Positions 31,113 to 43,065 of a stretch of DNA of 64,000 bases are shown piece after piece. Position numbers and translations under genes: made by a program. Each line of letters begins with the position of its first letter. Within the stretch, counting starts at the first letter, position 1. Under the pieces are notes generated by a model. The model had not been told where the DNA came from and did no database searches. It saw only the letters and a list, made by a program, of their open reading frames with translations. Source of the DNA: Staphylococcus borealis (GTDB taxonomy: Bacteria > Bacillota > Bacilli > Staphylococcales > Staphylococcaceae); NCBI RefSeq assembly GCF_001224225.1, contig NZ_CUEE01000010.1, positions 26,898-90,897 of the forward strand. The letters are read 5' to 3'.

Positions 31113-32126
31113 TTATTTTTTAAATGCCTTTTCAATTTTATCTAATTGTTCAATCGTTGTTTGAATACCACCTTCTGAAAAATACCACGCATTAGATTCA
31201 AATTGGTAAACTTGGTTATGCTTGATTGCCTTCATATTTTTAATGACATCATTATTTAAAGCAGAAGGTAAGGTTTTGTCGTTACCTTTTTGTGTACGAT
31301 CTATTACAAACAATTTATCTGGATTTACTTTATTTAAATATTCATAAGTAACTGTATTACCAGCTGTGTTTGCTTTCATAGACTTGTCGGCATGCGTTAT
31401 ACCTAAATCTTTATTTAGGAATCCACCGAAACGACCTGTAGGACCAAATGCTTTAACACCTTTATCATCTACGTTTAGAAATAGTACCGTATCGTTATTG
31501 ATAACTTTTTTCGTCTCAGCTACTTTCTTACTAAGTTTTTCATTTAAATCTTTAGCTACATCTTGTTTTTTGAAAATTTTACCAAACAACGTTGTATTAT
31601 CTTTAATTGAATCAATATAATGATCGTTGTCAGGACTTACAAATAATATTTTAGCGTTAGGTGCTGCTTTTTTCATTTCATCTAAAGTTTTAGTATGAGC
31701 TTGTCTAAATGAAGCGAAAATGACTTCGGGTTTAGCCTTTGCCAAATTATCATAATTAGGTTGTCCAGGATTACCTAAGTTAATATATTTGTCATTTTTA
31801 AATTCAGAAAGGGAAGTAGGCAAGAATGCTGCACCTTTACCTTTTGCAATAGCTACAATTTTGTCTTCTAATCCCATCTGTTTCATAATATCTAGTGCAC
31901 CATAATCCAACACAGCAACTCGGTCTGGATTTACTGGAATCTTAACTTTCTCGGTTTTCATTTCACCTTTAGTATGGGTATTATTTTTATCCTTAAATTC
32001 ATATGTATTGTCAACGGTAATCGTATCCTTGGAAGAGGATGTTTTTGAATTCGAATCCTTGCCACACGCAGCAAGTAATATGATGATTGAAAAGAGTATA
32101 GCAATATATTTAAATGAATTTTTCAT
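31113..32126 (-). CDS. Iron-siderophore ABC transporter substrate-binding lipoprotein (SstD/YclQ-like)
   Basis: A 337-residue exported lipoprotein with lipobox LLAAC (Cys about residue 21), then a two-lobed FecB/FhuD-type fold: NPDRVAVLDYGALDIMKQMG, KPEVIFASFRQ. YclQ and SstD, which bind catechol siderophores such as petrobactin, begin the same way. ATG 32126 follows AGGAGG; the longer frame runs into the upstream gene and is rejected. A Fur box lies just upstream. No permease or ATPase genes adjoin it, so it must use a transporter encoded elsewhere. Confidence 0.82.
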   Translation of the reverse strand: MKNSFKYIAILFSIIILLAACGKDSNSKTSSSKDTITVDNTYEFKDKNNTHTKGEMKTEKVKIPVNPDRVAVLDYGALDIMKQMGLEDKIVAIAKGKGAAFLPTSLSEFKNDKYINLGNPGQPNYDNLAKAKPEVIFASFRQAHTKTLDEMKKAAPNAKILFVSPDNDHYIDSIKDNTTLFGKIFKKQDVAKDLNEKLSKKVAETKKVINNDTVLFLNVDDKGVKAFGPTGRFGGFLNKDLGITHADKSMKANTAGNTVTYEYLNKVNPDKLFVIDRTQKGNDKTLPSALNNDVIKNMKAIKHNQVYQFESNAWYFSEGGIQTTIEQLDKIEKAFKK

Positions 32127-32150
32127 AATTAAGCCTCCTATGAAACAATT

Positions 32151-32179
32151 ATATTGAAATTGATAATCATTTTCAATAT
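32151..32179 (-). promoter_or_regulatory. Fur box of the siderophore lipoprotein gene
   Basis: The palindromic ATATTGAAA...TTTCAATAT surrounds the core GAAAATGATTATCAATTTC, read on the minus strand. The core agrees with the 19-bp Fur consensus GATAATGATAATCATTATC at about 15 positions. It lies 25-53 nt upstream of the start codon, so the gene should be induced by iron starvation. Confidence 0.8.
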
Positions 32180-32206
32180 AATTCGAATGCATATACTCAC
32201 TTATTT

Positions 32207-32986
32207 TTAAACTAAATCTTCCAGTAATTGATCTAAAACAAGACATAGGGCATCTGTATTAGCATCAATACACTGAATTTTATTATCGTTTTTAAGAATA
32301 GCAACATCTATTTGATTATTATTTACAAAATAGCCAATCTCAGCGTGTTGTAGCATCTCAATATCATTGTGATCATTTCCAAATGCAATATAGGTTGGCT
32401 GACTACCAAGGATAGATTCAATAGCCGAAAATTTATTGATATTTTTAGCGGTAATATCAATATTGTGTTCATTCGAATGATTAATCAGAGATAAATGAGG
32501 TGCAGTTGTTGCTATATAAGCAGCAATTTCATCAAAGTCTTCGTTAGCAATATTCAATAAAATCGTCTTAATCGGTGCCTTAATGTCATCGAGTGTTAAT
32601 TTGTGTGCTAATCGCTGTGGATCAAGACGACGAAAAATAGTATGAGACTCATCAACACGCGCAGCATAATCCCATTGATCATCTACAATATAATCTAAAT
32701 CATAGTGGTTAATAACATCTTTGATTACCTTAAAAGATTTAGGCTGAATAGTTGCCAATGGTCGTATATGACCATTAATAGAAACGATAGAGCCATTACC
32801 GCCAATAAGTGGAAATAAATGAAATTGCTTAGGTAAAACAGGTAATAAATCACGTATTGGTCTTGCCGAAGCAAAAATAATGGTATATCCTATATTATGT
32901 AAACTAAGTAAACGATCGACAATATCTTGATTAATTTGTTGTCCATCAAAACAAATCGTACCGTCAATATCTAATATGATATTCAT
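32207..32986 (-). CDS. Cof-type HAD-superfamily phosphatase
   Basis: 259 residues. HAD motif I DIDGT (nucleophile Asp6, Asp8), motif II FASARP, and motif III/IV AFGNDHNDIEML near residue 200. The cap region is of the C2 Cof type. Such enzymes dephosphorylate sugar phosphates or cofactors; the substrate cannot be told from sequence. Upstream of, and perhaps cotranscribed into, the siderophore lipoprotein gene, though a Fur box lies between. Confidence 0.85.
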   Translation of the reverse strand: MNIILDIDGTICFDGQQINQDIVDRLLSLHNIGYTIIFASARPIRDLLPVLPKQFHLFPLIGGNGSIVSINGHIRPLATIQPKSFKVIKDVINHYDLDYIVDDQWDYAARVDESHTIFRRLDPQRLAHKLTLDDIKAPIKTILLNIANEDFDEIAAYIATTAPHLSLINHSNEHNIDITAKNINKFSAIESILGSQPTYIAFGNDHNDIEMLQHAEIGYFVNNNQIDVAILKNDNKIQCIDANTDALCLVLDQLLEDLV

Positions 32987-32999
32987 ATATAACTCCTTA

Positions 33000-33765
<766 letters not shown>

Positions 33766-33805
33766 AAATAAAGGCTGTGACATGTTGAATGTCGCAGCCT
33801 TTATT
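33766..33805. terminator. femB terminator
   Basis: AATAAAGGCTGTGACA pairs with TGTCGCAGCCTTTATT around a short loop; it lies directly downstream of the minus-strand femB stop. Confidence 0.88.
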
Positions 33806-33814
33806 AACATTAAT

Positions 33815-35074
33815 TTATTTTTTTATTTTCTTGCGAATTGTATTAAGTGTATTAAACAACCAATATTTAAACTTATTAATAGGTTTATAGAAATCCCCAA
33901 TTAACTCTTCGATATATACATTAAATCCTCGTTTAAAGCGATAAACACCATAATCTTCACTATTCTCTGTGAAATCGCCTGATAAACCGTAGAAATTATA
34001 GCGATCATAACCATGTTCGAAACAATAGTTCATCATATGCCAATGCATCATATATGGTCCCATATAATTATTATATTTTTCAGATGAGCCTCCAGAGAAG
34101 TAATTCACTTCATATGCATTTGCGAAGAAAATACCTGATGCTAAATTCAAGATTTGGCCATCTGTTTGACGTAATTCGCTTGCATTTAAGAGTTCTTTTT
34201 TATCGTGTTCAATTTGCTTATCTAATTCAGCAATTTTTCTAAGTTGTTTATCATTTTTATTTTCTTTTGCCATCATTTGATCACGACGGCTCTCTTTGTC
34301 AGTTAATGCGTCTTGCAATGATTTTATGTATTCATCTAAATCAATATATGCAAGTGGAACAAGCACTTTATCTCCATAAGTATCAAAGAAGTTATAGAAG
34401 TATTCATCTGTCTTAGATACGAAACCTGTTCGCGCTTCTGTTTCACGATATAAATCTAGGAATATATGAAATTCATCTCTACTTAGAAATCTTACTTTTA
34501 CCCCGTAGTTTATCGCTTTATTGATATTTCTTTTTCGTTGGCTATCAAATTGCTTTCTCAATGATGCAGGTGTTTCACCTTTTAGGTAGTTAACCCCCAT
34601 CCAACGCGCTTGACTTGATGTGTCATATTTAGTAGTAAATCCATGGTGCTCATAACCATGAGATTTAAATAAGTTGACTACCGCATCATTTTTCTCTCTA
34701 TCTTCAAGTGGATTAATATCTTTATCATAAATTTGATAAATCCAATATGGATCAATTTTTACGTATAGGCATTGATGTTGATGTAGATATTTTTCTAATT
34801 CACGTAAATAAAAATCAACTAGACCTAGATCTGAATAATCCATAACTGGACCGCGATTTGAGTAATATACATAACTTCCCATAGTTGGTATTTTTGAGAA
34901 AAGGCTAGCTGCAAGCACTTTATTGCCTTCGTCTTTAACACCAAGTAACACTACTTCAAAGCCATCATTTTCACGTGTTTGAATATTTTCTTTCATTTGG
35001 AAGTAATGGCTTTCTAATGATGGGTTTTGTACAAAGTTTTCGAATTCTTTAACTGTTAACTCTGTAAATTTCAT
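33815..35074 (-). CDS. femB: FemB, glycyltransferase for interpeptide glycines 4-5
   Basis: A 419-residue FemABX-family protein of two GNAT-like folds with a coiled-coil arm (about 245-305, [20 protein letters not shown]...). It adds the last glycines of the lipid II pentaglycine bridge from glycyl-tRNA in the cytoplasm. Start 17 nt after femA, whose product adds glycines 2-3. FYGLSGDF and [19 protein letters not shown] match the Fem C-terminal signature. FemA and FemB are needed for full beta-lactam resistance in S. aureus. Confidence 0.94.
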   Translation of the reverse strand: MKFTELTVKEFENFVQNPSLESHYFQMKENIQTRENDGFEVVLLGVKDEGNKVLAASLFSKIPTMGSYVYYSNRGPVMDYSDLGLVDFYLRELEKYLHQHQCLYVKIDPYWIYQIYDKDINPLEDREKNDAVVNLFKSHGYEHHGFTTKYDTSSQARWMGVNYLKGETPASLRKQFDSQRKRNINKAINYGVKVRFLSRDEFHIFLDLYRETEARTGFVSKTDEYFYNFFDTYGDKVLVPLAYIDLDEYIKSLQDALTDKESRRDQMMAKENKNDKQLRKIAELDKQIEHDKKELLNASELRQTDGQILNLASGIFFANAYEVNYFSGGSSEKYNNYMGPYMMHWHMMNYCFEHGYDRYNFYGLSGDFTENSEDYGVYRFKRGFNVYIEELIGDFYKPINKFKYWLFNTLNTIRKKIKK

Positions 35075-35091
35075 ATTCGTCTATTCCCCTC

Positions 35092-36354
35092 TTAATTAAA
35101 TCTATTTTTCATCTTTTTGAGTGTCTTATATACTGAATACATAGGTTTGTTAATCGGTTTCATAAAGTCCCCAACATACTCAATTACATCTGCATTGAAG
35201 CCTTTTTTAAATTTAATAACACCAACATCTTCAGCATCTTCACTGAAGTCACCACTGATGCCATAAAAATTGTATCTATCAATGCCGTGATCAATCGCAT
35301 AATTAATCATTGTCCATTGAACAGCATAACTTCCCGCAAAATGTCTATACTTATTAGAAGTTCCTCCAGCATAGTATACAACTTCAAATGGATTGATAAA
35401 GAAGAAACCAGCAGATATTGGCAGTTCATTACCGTGTTCAGCTTGTAATGTTTTTGCCTCATCTATTTTTTGTTGATTAGCATCAAGTTGTTTTTCAAGG
35501 TTTTCCTTTTTATTTAACGCCTTTTTATTATCTGGACGTTTTTCAATATCTTTAATCGCTTTATTTACATCTTTATTTAACGTTTCACGTTCATTCTGAA
35601 GTTCTTCTAAATACTCATCAAATTTAATATAAGCTAATGGAACGAGGACGCGATCCTTAAAATGTCTATATCGATTATAATAGAAACTATCGTCTCTATC
35701 TTGGAACTCTTTCGTTTCGGTAGTATCTTCCATAAATGAACGGAAGATTGGAAGTTCTTCTTCTGATAAGAACTTAACTTTCACACCATTTTTTTGAACT
35801 TTTTTTGTATTACGTTTACGAAGACTATCCATACCGTTTAATACATCTTTAGCTGTTTTGTTTTTTAAATCTAGAACAGAATGGTAACGAATTTGTTTAA
35901 TCGGGTCAAAGCCTTTAGTAAATCCTTCGTGTTCAAATCCTAGATGCTTCATCTTATCGAAGAACCAATCATTGCCAGCATTACCTGTTATGTCACCGTC
36001 ATGATTTAAGTATTGATATGGTAAATAAGGATCAACACGAACAAAGAGGCAATGATGTTGTTTTAAATACTTTGTTAATTCATTAAAGAAAAAGTGGACA
36101 AGCTCTTTGTTATCATAATCAATTACTGGTCCACGGTTACTATAAAAGTACTTAAAAAATTTCATGACTGGTACTGCTGTTAACATACAAGCTGCAATGA
36201 CCTCATTATCTTTATTTTTGATACCAACTAAGTGAGTTTCTGTTTTATTTGCAACTTTCATCTCATAGTTTTCAGTCATTTGGGTGAAATGACTATATGG
36301 CATTTTATCTGTATAATTGCCAAATTCTGCAGCTGTTAAATTTGTAAACTTCAT
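35092..36354 (-). CDS. femA: FemA, glycyltransferase for interpeptide glycines 2-3
   Basis: A 420-residue FemABX protein, two GNAT-like domains plus a helical arm at about 245-308 (EELQNERETLNKDVNKAIKD). The C-terminal FYGISGDFSEDAEDVGVIKFKKGF is conserved. It extends the wall interpeptide using glycyl-tRNA. First gene of the femAB pair; ribosome site AAGTAGGAGC before the ATG. The lysine side chain these enzymes extend comes from the lysine operon in this window. Confidence 0.95.
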   Translation of the reverse strand: MKFTNLTAAEFGNYTDKMPYSHFTQMTENYEMKVANKTETHLVGIKNKDNEVIAACMLTAVPVMKFFKYFYSNRGPVIDYDNKELVHFFFNELTKYLKQHHCLFVRVDPYLPYQYLNHDGDITGNAGNDWFFDKMKHLGFEHEGFTKGFDPIKQIRYHSVLDLKNKTAKDVLNGMDSLRKRNTKKVQKNGVKVKFLSEEELPIFRSFMEDTTETKEFQDRDDSFYYNRYRHFKDRVLVPLAYIKFDEYLEELQNERETLNKDVNKAIKDIEKRPDNKKALNKKENLEKQLDANQQKIDEAKTLQAEHGNELPISAGFFFINPFEVVYYAGGTSNKYRHFAGSYAVQWTMINYAIDHGIDRYNFYGISGDFSEDAEDVGVIKFKKGFNADVIEYVGDFMKPINKPMYSVYKTLKKMKNRFN

Positions 36355-36721
36355 TATTTATTGCTCCTACTTCAAAGAATCTTTATCTATTTTTTTAGTT
36401 CAAAATTTAAATTATAATTTTGAATAATATCTTTATCTTCAACCAAAAATTTATATATCCAGTTTCATTAAGTATACAATAGAAATTAACAAAACTAAAA
36501 TACAAACCATTTATGAGATTGAAATATTTTACAAAATAAATGTTGTGATCCTATCTAAACGATATCATCTAATCAAAATAGTAAATAAAAACTGGAAGCG
36601 GAATAGAATTCTTTTAAAATTCGTCGTCCGCTCCCAGTTTGTTTTGCCACAATAATTAAGTGTAGCTATTGTACAATAATGATTGAAATTTGTATTATCA
36701 CCACCAAGGGATGCTTTTTAT
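36355..36721 (-). terminator. trpA-femA intergenic region with the trp operon terminator
   Basis: The 367-nt gap has no gene. Its clear element is a hairpin at 36589-36640: AAACTGG/AGCGGA pairs with TCCGCT/CCCAGTTT, followed on the minus strand by TTTTTATTT. It ends the trp operon. TATACT at 36476-36471 (minus strand) could be the femA -10 element, but I see no good -35. Confidence 0.8.
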
Positions 36722-37453
36722 CTAAAGCATATCTAGCGTCTCTCTTACTTGTTTCAAAAAGTGAATCGTATCCACATTATCATCTTGACTCAAACGTTTA
36801 ACGATTTCACTACCAATAACTACACCGTCTGCTACATCAGCAATATCTTTGACATGTTCAATTGTTCTGATTCCAAACCCTGCAACAACTGGTATATCTG
36901 TATGTGCTTTAAGCAGTTTTAATTTATCTTTTAATTGTGGATGAAATGTTCCATTTTCACCTGTTGTAGCATTCATTGTTACCGTATAGATAAATCCTTC
37001 TGCCTGTTTAACAATTTTATTTATACGTTCATCATCTGCAGTCATTGCTACAAGTGATATGAGCTTAACATTCACCTTAGCTATTTTAGCTTTCAATTTT
37101 TGAGTTAATTCGTGTGGCAAATCAGGAATAATCACACCATAAACACCCACATTTGCACATTGTTTAAAGAAAGCCTCTTCGCCATAAGAAACAATAATGT
37201 TGTAATACGTCATTAATACATATTTACAATTGATTTCATCTTTATGATTAGATAGTTCATTAAAAATATAATCTATTGTTACTCCTTCTTTGATCGCGTG
37301 GTTACCTGCTTCCATAATGATAGGACCATCCGCAACTGGATCTGAGAACGGCACACCAATTTCAACGATATCAGCACCGTTCTCATCTAAGATTTTCATA
37401 TTCTTAATAAATGATTTATTTCCCATAATGTATGGAATAAAAAGCTTAGTCAT
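36722..37453 (-). CDS. trpA: Tryptophan synthase alpha subunit
   Basis: A 243-residue TIM barrel. Catalytic Glu in [18 protein letters not shown] and the second active Asp in that same segment are intact; GFGIRT binds phosphate. It cleaves indole-glycerol phosphate. ATG 37453 is chosen because AGAGGTGA precedes it. It overlaps the trpB stop by 8 nt. Last gene of the operon. Confidence 0.95.
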   Translation of the reverse strand: MTKLFIPYIMGNKSFIKNMKILDENGADIVEIGVPFSDPVADGPIIMEAGNHAIKEGVTIDYIFNELSNHKDEINCKYVLMTYYNIIVSYGEEAFFKQCANVGVYGVIIPDLPHELTQKLKAKIAKVNVKLISLVAMTADDERINKIVKQAEGFIYTVTMNATTGENGTFHPQLKDKLKLLKAHTDIPVVAGFGIRTIEHVKDIADVADGVVIGSEIVKRLSQDDNVDTIHFLKQVRETLDML

Positions 37454-38657
37454 GTGAGTCACCTCTTGTCTTCATATAATGTCGAATTGTCTCCATGTCT
37501 TTATCACCGCGACCTGAAATCGTCACAACTAAAATCTCATCTTTATTCATTTTTGGTGCTAATTTTTCGACATAGCTCAGTGCATGTGCACTTTCAATGG
37601 CTGGTATAATACCTTCCATTTTACTGAAGCGGATAAGTGCCTCCATAGCTTCGGTATCACTAGCATGTTCGTATTTAACACGTCCAATATCGTGATAATA
37701 TGAATGTTCTGGTCCAATACCTGGATAATCTAAACCAGCCGATATAGAGTGTGCTAATTCTACTTGTCCGTGGTCATCTTGAATTAAGTACATTTTTGAA
37801 CCATGAAGTACACCAGGTCGCCCTTTTCCAATTGCGAGCGCGTGCTTATCTGTATCAAATCCTTGTCCAGCAGCTTCGACACCATACAACTTAACGTTAT
37901 CTTGAATAAATGGATAAAACGTGCCTATAGCATTAGAACCGCCACCTATACAAGCCACCACAGCATCAGGTAATCGTCCTGCTTTTTGAAGTATTTGGTC
38001 TTTTATTTCACGGCCAATTACACTTTGAAAATCTCTAACCATTGTAGGAAACGGATCAGGTCCTAATGCTGAACCGAGTAAATAGTGTGTATCCTCAACA
38101 TGACTCACCCAATATTGTAACGCCTTATTAACCGCATCCGAGAGTGTTCCTTGACCATCATCAACGGCTTCAACTTTGGCACCTAATAATTCCATTCGAA
38201 ATACATTGAGCTGTTGGCGTTTAATATCTTCTCTACCCATAAATACGATTAACTCCATATCGAACAATGCAGCAACTGTGGCACTTGCTACCCCGTGCTG
38301 ACCAGCTCCTGTCTCTGCAACCAATTTATTTTTGCCCATTCGCTTTGCCAATAATGCTTGACCTAATGCATTATTTATCTTATGCGCACCTGTATGATTT
38401 AAATCTTCCCGTTTTAAATATATTTGAGCGCCACCCAGTGCTTGGGTGTATGATTTTGCATACGTCAACGGTGTTTCTCTACCTACATATTCTTTTAAAT
38501 AGTACGATAATTCATCTTGAAATGATTGATCATTTTTTGCTTTCTCATATGCTTGTTTCAATTCAATAATTGCCGGCATTAGTGTTTCCGGAACATATTG
38601 ACCACCATATTCTCCGAAAAATCCTAGTTCATCTGCTTCGGTTTGTATATTAAACAT
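37446..38657 (-). CDS. trpB: Tryptophan synthase beta subunit
   Basis: A 403-residue fold-II PLP enzyme. The PLP Lys is in [23 protein letters not shown] binds phosphate, and KAVAET-like [10 protein letters not shown] is present. It joins indole and serine. It begins 1 nt after trpF and overlaps trpA. All catalytic residues are intact. Confidence 0.97.
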   Translation of the reverse strand: MFNIQTEADELGFFGEYGGQYVPETLMPAIIELKQAYEKAKNDQSFQDELSYYLKEYVGRETPLTYAKSYTQALGGAQIYLKREDLNHTGAHKINNALGQALLAKRMGKNKLVAETGAGQHGVASATVAALFDMELIVFMGREDIKRQQLNVFRMELLGAKVEAVDDGQGTLSDAVNKALQYWVSHVEDTHYLLGSALGPDPFPTMVRDFQSVIGREIKDQILQKAGRLPDAVVACIGGGSNAIGTFYPFIQDNVKLYGVEAAGQGFDTDKHALAIGKGRPGVLHGSKMYLIQDDHGQVELAHSISAGLDYPGIGPEHSYYHDIGRVKYEHASDTEAMEALIRFSKMEGIIPAIESAHALSYVEKLAPKMNKDEILVVTISGRGDKDMETIRHYMKTRGDSHD

Positions 38658-38658
38658 T

Positions 38659-39285
38659 CTATTGTACTCCCTTCAATTGTTGTATTACAGCTAACATTTT
38701 ATTTTTGTCTTTCATGCCATTTGTTTCGATTCCGCTTGAGATGTCATAACCTACGTGATTTAGGTGTAATGTTTCAATTTGTTTTATTTTGTTAGCATCA
38801 ATACCTCCAGCGATTAAAAACGGAACGGATTGCTTAATGCGTTTTAAAATCGTCCAATCAAATGAATGACCAGTCCCACCATAATGCTTAGATGGCGTAT
38901 CTATAATAAATAAGTCTACATAAGGACGATATCGTTCAATTTCATCTATGATATTCTGGCTAGCTGGTAACGCTTTAATTATCTTAATATTCTTAAAATT
39001 CAACTTAATTTGCTTGATAAATGCTATTGTTTCTTCCCCATGGAGTTGAATCCCATTGATATCCGTTTGTTTTAACATTTTCTTTATAAGCTGAAAGGTG
39101 GGATTAACCATTACAACTACTTTATCTATACCATCTGGAACAAACTGGGCTAACGCATTAATTTGTTCAATCTCTAAATGACGTTTGCTTTTAGGATAGT
39201 ATACAAATCCCACCATATTTACATTCAGAGTAGGCAACTTTAACACTTCTGATTTTGTTTTAAATCCACAAAATTTTAAAATCAT
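38659..39285 (-). CDS. trpF: Phosphoribosylanthranilate isomerase
   Basis: A 208-residue TIM barrel with active-site Cys in LKFCGF, Asp in [14 protein letters not shown], and C-terminal LIAGGID and [10 protein letters not shown]. It overlaps the trpC stop by 4 nt (ATGA type). Open from start to stop, although trpC just upstream is broken; translation may be lowered by polarity. Confidence 0.94.
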   Translation of the reverse strand: MILKFCGFKTKSEVLKLPTLNVNMVGFVYYPKSKRHLEIEQINALAQFVPDGIDKVVVMVNPTFQLIKKMLKQTDINGIQLHGEETIAFIKQIKLNFKNIKIIKALPASQNIIDEIERYRPYVDLFIIDTPSKHYGGTGHSFDWTILKRIKQSVPFLIAGGIDANKIKQIETLHLNHVGYDISSGIETNGMKDKNKMLAVIQQLKGVQ

Positions 39286-40064
39286 ATTTTCACCTTTTTT
39301 AATTTAAGTGATGGTATAAAATGTTCTAACTGATTACAATTCATTAAAGCACCACCCACTAATAAGCCGTCAATACCACTATTTATGATTTGTTTGACAT
39401 CTTGTTGTGAATGAATACCACTTTCAGATATATAAAAATAGTTTTCCTTTTTATACTTAAGTATATGATTCGTATGTTCAACATCGGTGTTAAAGGATTT
39501 TAAATCTCGATTATTTACACCAATGATTTGCGGTTCTAACTCATATGCCCGTTGTAACTCATTATCATCATGTACTTCAACTAACACTTCTAATCCCTTA
39601 GACGTCGCATAATGATAAAGTTGTTTTAACTTTTCATCAGTAAGGATATTCACAATGAGTAAAATAATTGATGCACCCGCTTGTTTAGCAACATCAATTT
39701 GAAGCGGATCAATGATAAAATCTTTACACAACACCGGCAATTGTGTCTTTGCCGATAAAGCTTGTAATCTTTCAAAACTACCACCAAAATATTGTTCATC
39801 AGTAAGGATAGAAATGGCATCTGCGCCATATCTTTCATAATCTTTTATTTGTTGAACTACATCTTTTTGTTGAAATGCCTTAATGGACGGACTCTTCGAT
39901 TTGATTTCGGCGATTAATACTAAATTTTCATTTCTACTTAATGCATCGGTTAAACGTGCTTTATGACTATGTTTTGTCGCTTTTAATGTTTGTAATTTCT
40001 AATGATAATAACCATCGTTTAATAAACGCTTTTTATATGCCACTATGTCATTTAATATTGTCAC
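39282..40064 (-). pseudogene. trpC: Indole-3-glycerol phosphate synthase, broken by an in-frame TAG at codon 22
   Basis: From GTG 40064 (ribosome site AGAGGTG, overlapping trpD by 17 nt) to the stop at 39282 the frame has 260 codons, the S. aureus length. Codon 22 is TAG (39999-40001), where the protein reads [21 protein letters not shown]. Everything after it is in the same frame and well conserved, including [41 protein letters not shown] and ISESGI. Frameshift is excluded. No ATG, GTG or TTG restart lies between the stop and AEIKSKSPS, so any restarted product (TTG at 39740, 152 residues) lacks the catalytic lysine. Confidence 0.92.
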
Positions 40065-41064
40065 AACTATCACCTCTAATTTGTAAAAATTGTTTCATCG
40101 CACGACCACTATCAATTAAATATTGTGCGAGACCTATTCCGGAAGCGATTGTAGCTACTTTTTCTGAAACATATAATGCAAGTGCTGCATTCAATACAAC
40201 AACATCTCTTTTACAAGATGTGTCACGACCACTTAAAATGTCCAACGTAATTTGTTTGTTATCAATTGGACTACCACCTTGTAATGCTGTGTTATCAGCA
40301 ACCTTTAATCCATAATCTTTAGCATTAATATAATAATGTGTTATATTACCTTTTTCATTTAGCTCATAAATTTCATTGTCACCAGATAATGTAGCTTCAT
40401 CCATACCGTTGGCTCCGTGTATTACGATTGCTCTTCGACGCCCTAAATCTCTAAGTGTTTGCGTTATCATGTGCAATCGACTTGGGTCGTATACGCCCAT
40501 GACTTGATAAGTTAATTTAAACGGATTGATAAGTGGCCCAATTATATTAAAAATAGTCGGCATAGGAATCATTTTTCTAACGGGTTGAATATGTTTCATA
40601 ATGGGATAAGATTCCATCGCATTAATAAATGCCAATCCTCTCCTTTCGATTTGTAATGGTACATCTGATACTTTCGTCGTCCTTATGTCTAATTCTTTTA
40701 ATAAGTCTGTGCTTCCTGAATGCGATGTGATGCTTCTATTTCCATGTTTGATAACCGGAACACCTGCGCTCGCGACGACAAACGATACCGTCGTTGAAAT
40801 ATTAAAACTATTTGATTTATCCCCTCCTGTTCCACACACACAAATACTGCCTTCATATGTCGGTTGTTTAGGATACATAGTTTGAATTAAGCCATTGGCA
40901 ATATAAGTTAATTCTTCTTGTTTAATTTCTTTTTTAGTAAAACGCGTTAGTACATCGACTTTATCTTCAATATCAACTTGCGGATCTGTTAGATACGCTA
41001 TCAATTGCGTTGCCTCTGATTGGGTTATAATAGTATGGTTATTTATATGTTTTAGTAGCACCAT
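40048..41064 (-). CDS. trpD: Anthranilate phosphoribosyltransferase
   Basis: A 338-residue nucleoside-phosphorylase-fold enzyme. [14 protein letters not shown] binds PRPP, and [17 protein letters not shown] is the signature. It transfers phosphoribose to anthranilate. Its start overlaps trpG by 26 nt and its end overlaps trpC. Intact. Confidence 0.95.
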   Translation of the reverse strand: MVLLKHINNHTIITQSEATQLIAYLTDPQVDIEDKVDVLTRFTKKEIKQEELTYIANGLIQTMYPKQPTYEGSICVCGTGGDKSNSFNISTTVSFVVASAGVPVIKHGNRSITSHSGSTDLLKELDIRTTKVSDVPLQIERRGLAFINAMESYPIMKHIQPVRKMIPMPTIFNIIGPLINPFKLTYQVMGVYDPSRLHMITQTLRDLGRRRAIVIHGANGMDEATLSGDNEIYELNEKGNITHYYINAKDYGLKVADNTALQGGSPIDNKQITLDILSGRDTSCKRDVVVLNAALALYVSEKVATIASGIGLAQYLIDSGRAMKQFLQIRGDSCDNIK

Positions 41065-41638
41065 TCAGATGCCCCCTTTCCTTTACAATATGAATGAAAT
41101 TCTTAATGATTTGTGCGCCAAACTCAGTGGCGAATGATTCGGGATGATATTGAATTCCGAAATGTAGATGTTCCTTATCTTCAAAGGATTGTATTGCATC
41201 TTTTGTCCGCCCAGTAATGATTAAATTCTTTGGAAAAGACGCTATGTCACTGACAAGCGAGTGATATCTCATTATTTTAATTTGATGTGGTATCGACAAA
41301 TAGAGTGGCGACTGATTTTGAATTTCAAGTGTGTCCACTTTGCCGTGCATCACTTTTTCTCCTTGGACAACTTTGCCACCGTAATAGCAAGTAAGTGCTT
41401 GAGCGCCTAAACATACCCCTAGAATAGGTAATGAATGATAGTTATCAATAATTGTCATCAATTCATCCCCATCTAATGGGTGGCCAGGACCTGGAGAAAT
41501 AATCACACCATCAATTTGATCTAAATAATGCAATACATCTTTATCATTTGGATATTTAATACATACATCATCAATTTGACTAACAATATCAACTAAGTTA
41601 TACGTAAATGAATCATAATTATCTATAATTAGTATCAT
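41039..41638 (-). CDS. trpG: Anthranilate synthase glutaminase component
   Basis: A 199-residue class-I glutamine amidotransferase. Catalytic Cys in GVCLGAQAL, His and Glu in [12 protein letters not shown], and the oxyanion loop SPGPGHPLD are all present. It supplies ammonia to TrpE. It overlaps trpE by 4 nt. Confidence 0.96.
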   Translation of the reverse strand: MILIIDNYDSFTYNLVDIVSQIDDVCIKYPNDKDVLHYLDQIDGVIISPGPGHPLDGDELMTIIDNYHSLPILGVCLGAQALTCYYGGKVVQGEKVMHGKVDTLEIQNQSPLYLSIPHQIKIMRYHSLVSDIASFPKNLIITGRTKDAIQSFEDKEHLHFGIQYHPESFATEFGAQIIKNFIHIVKERGHLNGATKTYK

Positions 41639-43044
41639 GGTGTTACCTCCAGTAAACTTTTGGCTTTAAGTCGCGTTTCTTCAAGCTCCTTTTCAGGTAC
41701 AGAATCGTATACCACCCCACAGCCTGCCTCAACATTAACCGTATTGTCATCAATGAGCATGGTCCGTATTGCCAATGCAAAATCTAAATTTTGGTTACAA
41801 TTGATATAACCAACGCCACCACTATAGACGCCTCTCTTATATGGATATGCTTCATATATACGTTGTATTGCTCTTAGTTTAGGCGCACCAGAAACGGTTC
41901 CAGTTGGTAAAAGACTTGCAATAATAGTCATCGGAGATAACCCCTTTTTAATTTTGCCTTTCACTTCACTGACGATATGCATGACATGTTCATATTTTTC
42001 AATTACCATAAGTTTAGATATTTCAGAAGATCCAGTGATACTCACTCTATGAATGTCATTTCTACCTAAATCTACAAGCATACTATGTTCACTTCGCTCT
42101 TTCTCATCTGTGATTAATTGATTAGCATTACGCTCATCCTTTTCTGGCGTTGTACCACGTTGAATCGTTCCAGCAATGGGATTCGTTGTCACCTCACCGT
42201 TATGAACTGCGACAAAACTTTCTGGTGAACTCCCAACTATAATCTCTCGGTCCATGTTGATGTAATACATATATGGGCTAGGGTTTTTCCGTTTTAAATT
42301 TTGATAAAGCTGATAACTTAATTGGTTCTTATCCGCTTTGAAATGATGCTCATAACTATATATTCTAGAAGGTACAACTTGAAACATATCTCCTTCAGTA
42401 ATCCGTCGTTTCATTTCTTGGATGATATGAATGAATTGTTCATCAGAAATATTTGCTTTTATATGTGATCGCTTAGGTCGTTTTTTAATATCTTCTTGAT
42501 AAACTTGAATATGTGATAATGACTGAACGTTACGAGCTACCCTAGTTTTTAATTCAGTTTTACTTACTTTTGAAAATTGATTTGACGCAATGACGTATAA
42601 CTCATCTTTATAATGATCAAATACATACACATCTTCTATCATATAGAGCGTTGCGTCGTGTGTTGTTTTCTTACTTTCAATAGCGATGCGTTGTAAAATT
42701 GGAAATTCATGTCGTACTAAATCAAAACTACACGTTCCGATAAAACCTGCAATAAATGGCAATTGCTTTAATGTTTCATCATCAATGTCACAATCAAACT
42801 GATTGATGTATGATTTCAAATAATTGTATGGCTCAGAAGTTATTGTTTGAGTTCCTTTTAAAGTTTCAATCATCAAAGAATTATCATTTAATTTGACAGT
42901 GCCATAAGGCTCAAATGCTACAATAGAGTATCTACCTTTCAATTGTTGTTGACTCGTACTTTCGAGTATAATTTTTCGTTCGTTTAACTGCCCTAAAACT
43001 TCGGGCGTTATATGCGCTCTTAATACTTCATAATAAAAATCCAT
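41635..43044 (-). CDS. trpE: Anthranilate synthase component I
   Basis: A 469-residue chorismate-binding enzyme with PTGTVSGAPKLRA, GAVGY-like SGGVGYI and the Mg-binding E in NVEAGCGVVYDSVPEKE. The Trp feedback site LESTSQQQ (residues 27-34, compare LLES in others) is conserved. First gene of the operon, behind tandem T-boxes. Ribosome site AAAGGAATGAG. Confidence 0.96.
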   Translation of the reverse strand: MDFYYEVLRAHITPEVLGQLNERKIILESTSQQQLKGRYSIVAFEPYGTVKLNDNSLMIETLKGTQTITSEPYNYLKSYINQFDCDIDDETLKQLPFIAGFIGTCSFDLVRHEFPILQRIAIESKKTTHDATLYMIEDVYVFDHYKDELYVIASNQFSKVSKTELKTRVARNVQSLSHIQVYQEDIKKRPKRSHIKANISDEQFIHIIQEMKRRITEGDMFQVVPSRIYSYEHHFKADKNQLSYQLYQNLKRKNPSPYMYYINMDREIIVGSSPESFVAVHNGEVTTNPIAGTIQRGTTPEKDERNANQLITDEKERSEHSMLVDLGRNDIHRVSITGSSEISKLMVIEKYEHVMHIVSEVKGKIKKGLSPMTIIASLLPTGTVSGAPKLRAIQRIYEAYPYKRGVYSGGVGYINCNQNLDFALAIRTMLIDDNTVNVEAGCGVVYDSVPEKELEETRLKAKSLLEVTP

Positions 43045-43065
43045 TTTCTCATTCCTTTCATTAAA

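Noticed and set aside
32127..32246. 40-residue N-terminal extension of the siderophore lipoprotein
   Set aside because: It would put the signal peptide inside the protein, overlaps the Fur box and the HAD gene, and AGGAGG directly precedes ATG 32126.
39282..39838. trpC break considered as a frameshift because overlapping frames are open near 39650-39838
   Set aside because: Translating from GTG 40064 keeps one frame to the normal stop, with a single TAG at codon 22. The overlapping frame shows no TrpC similarity.
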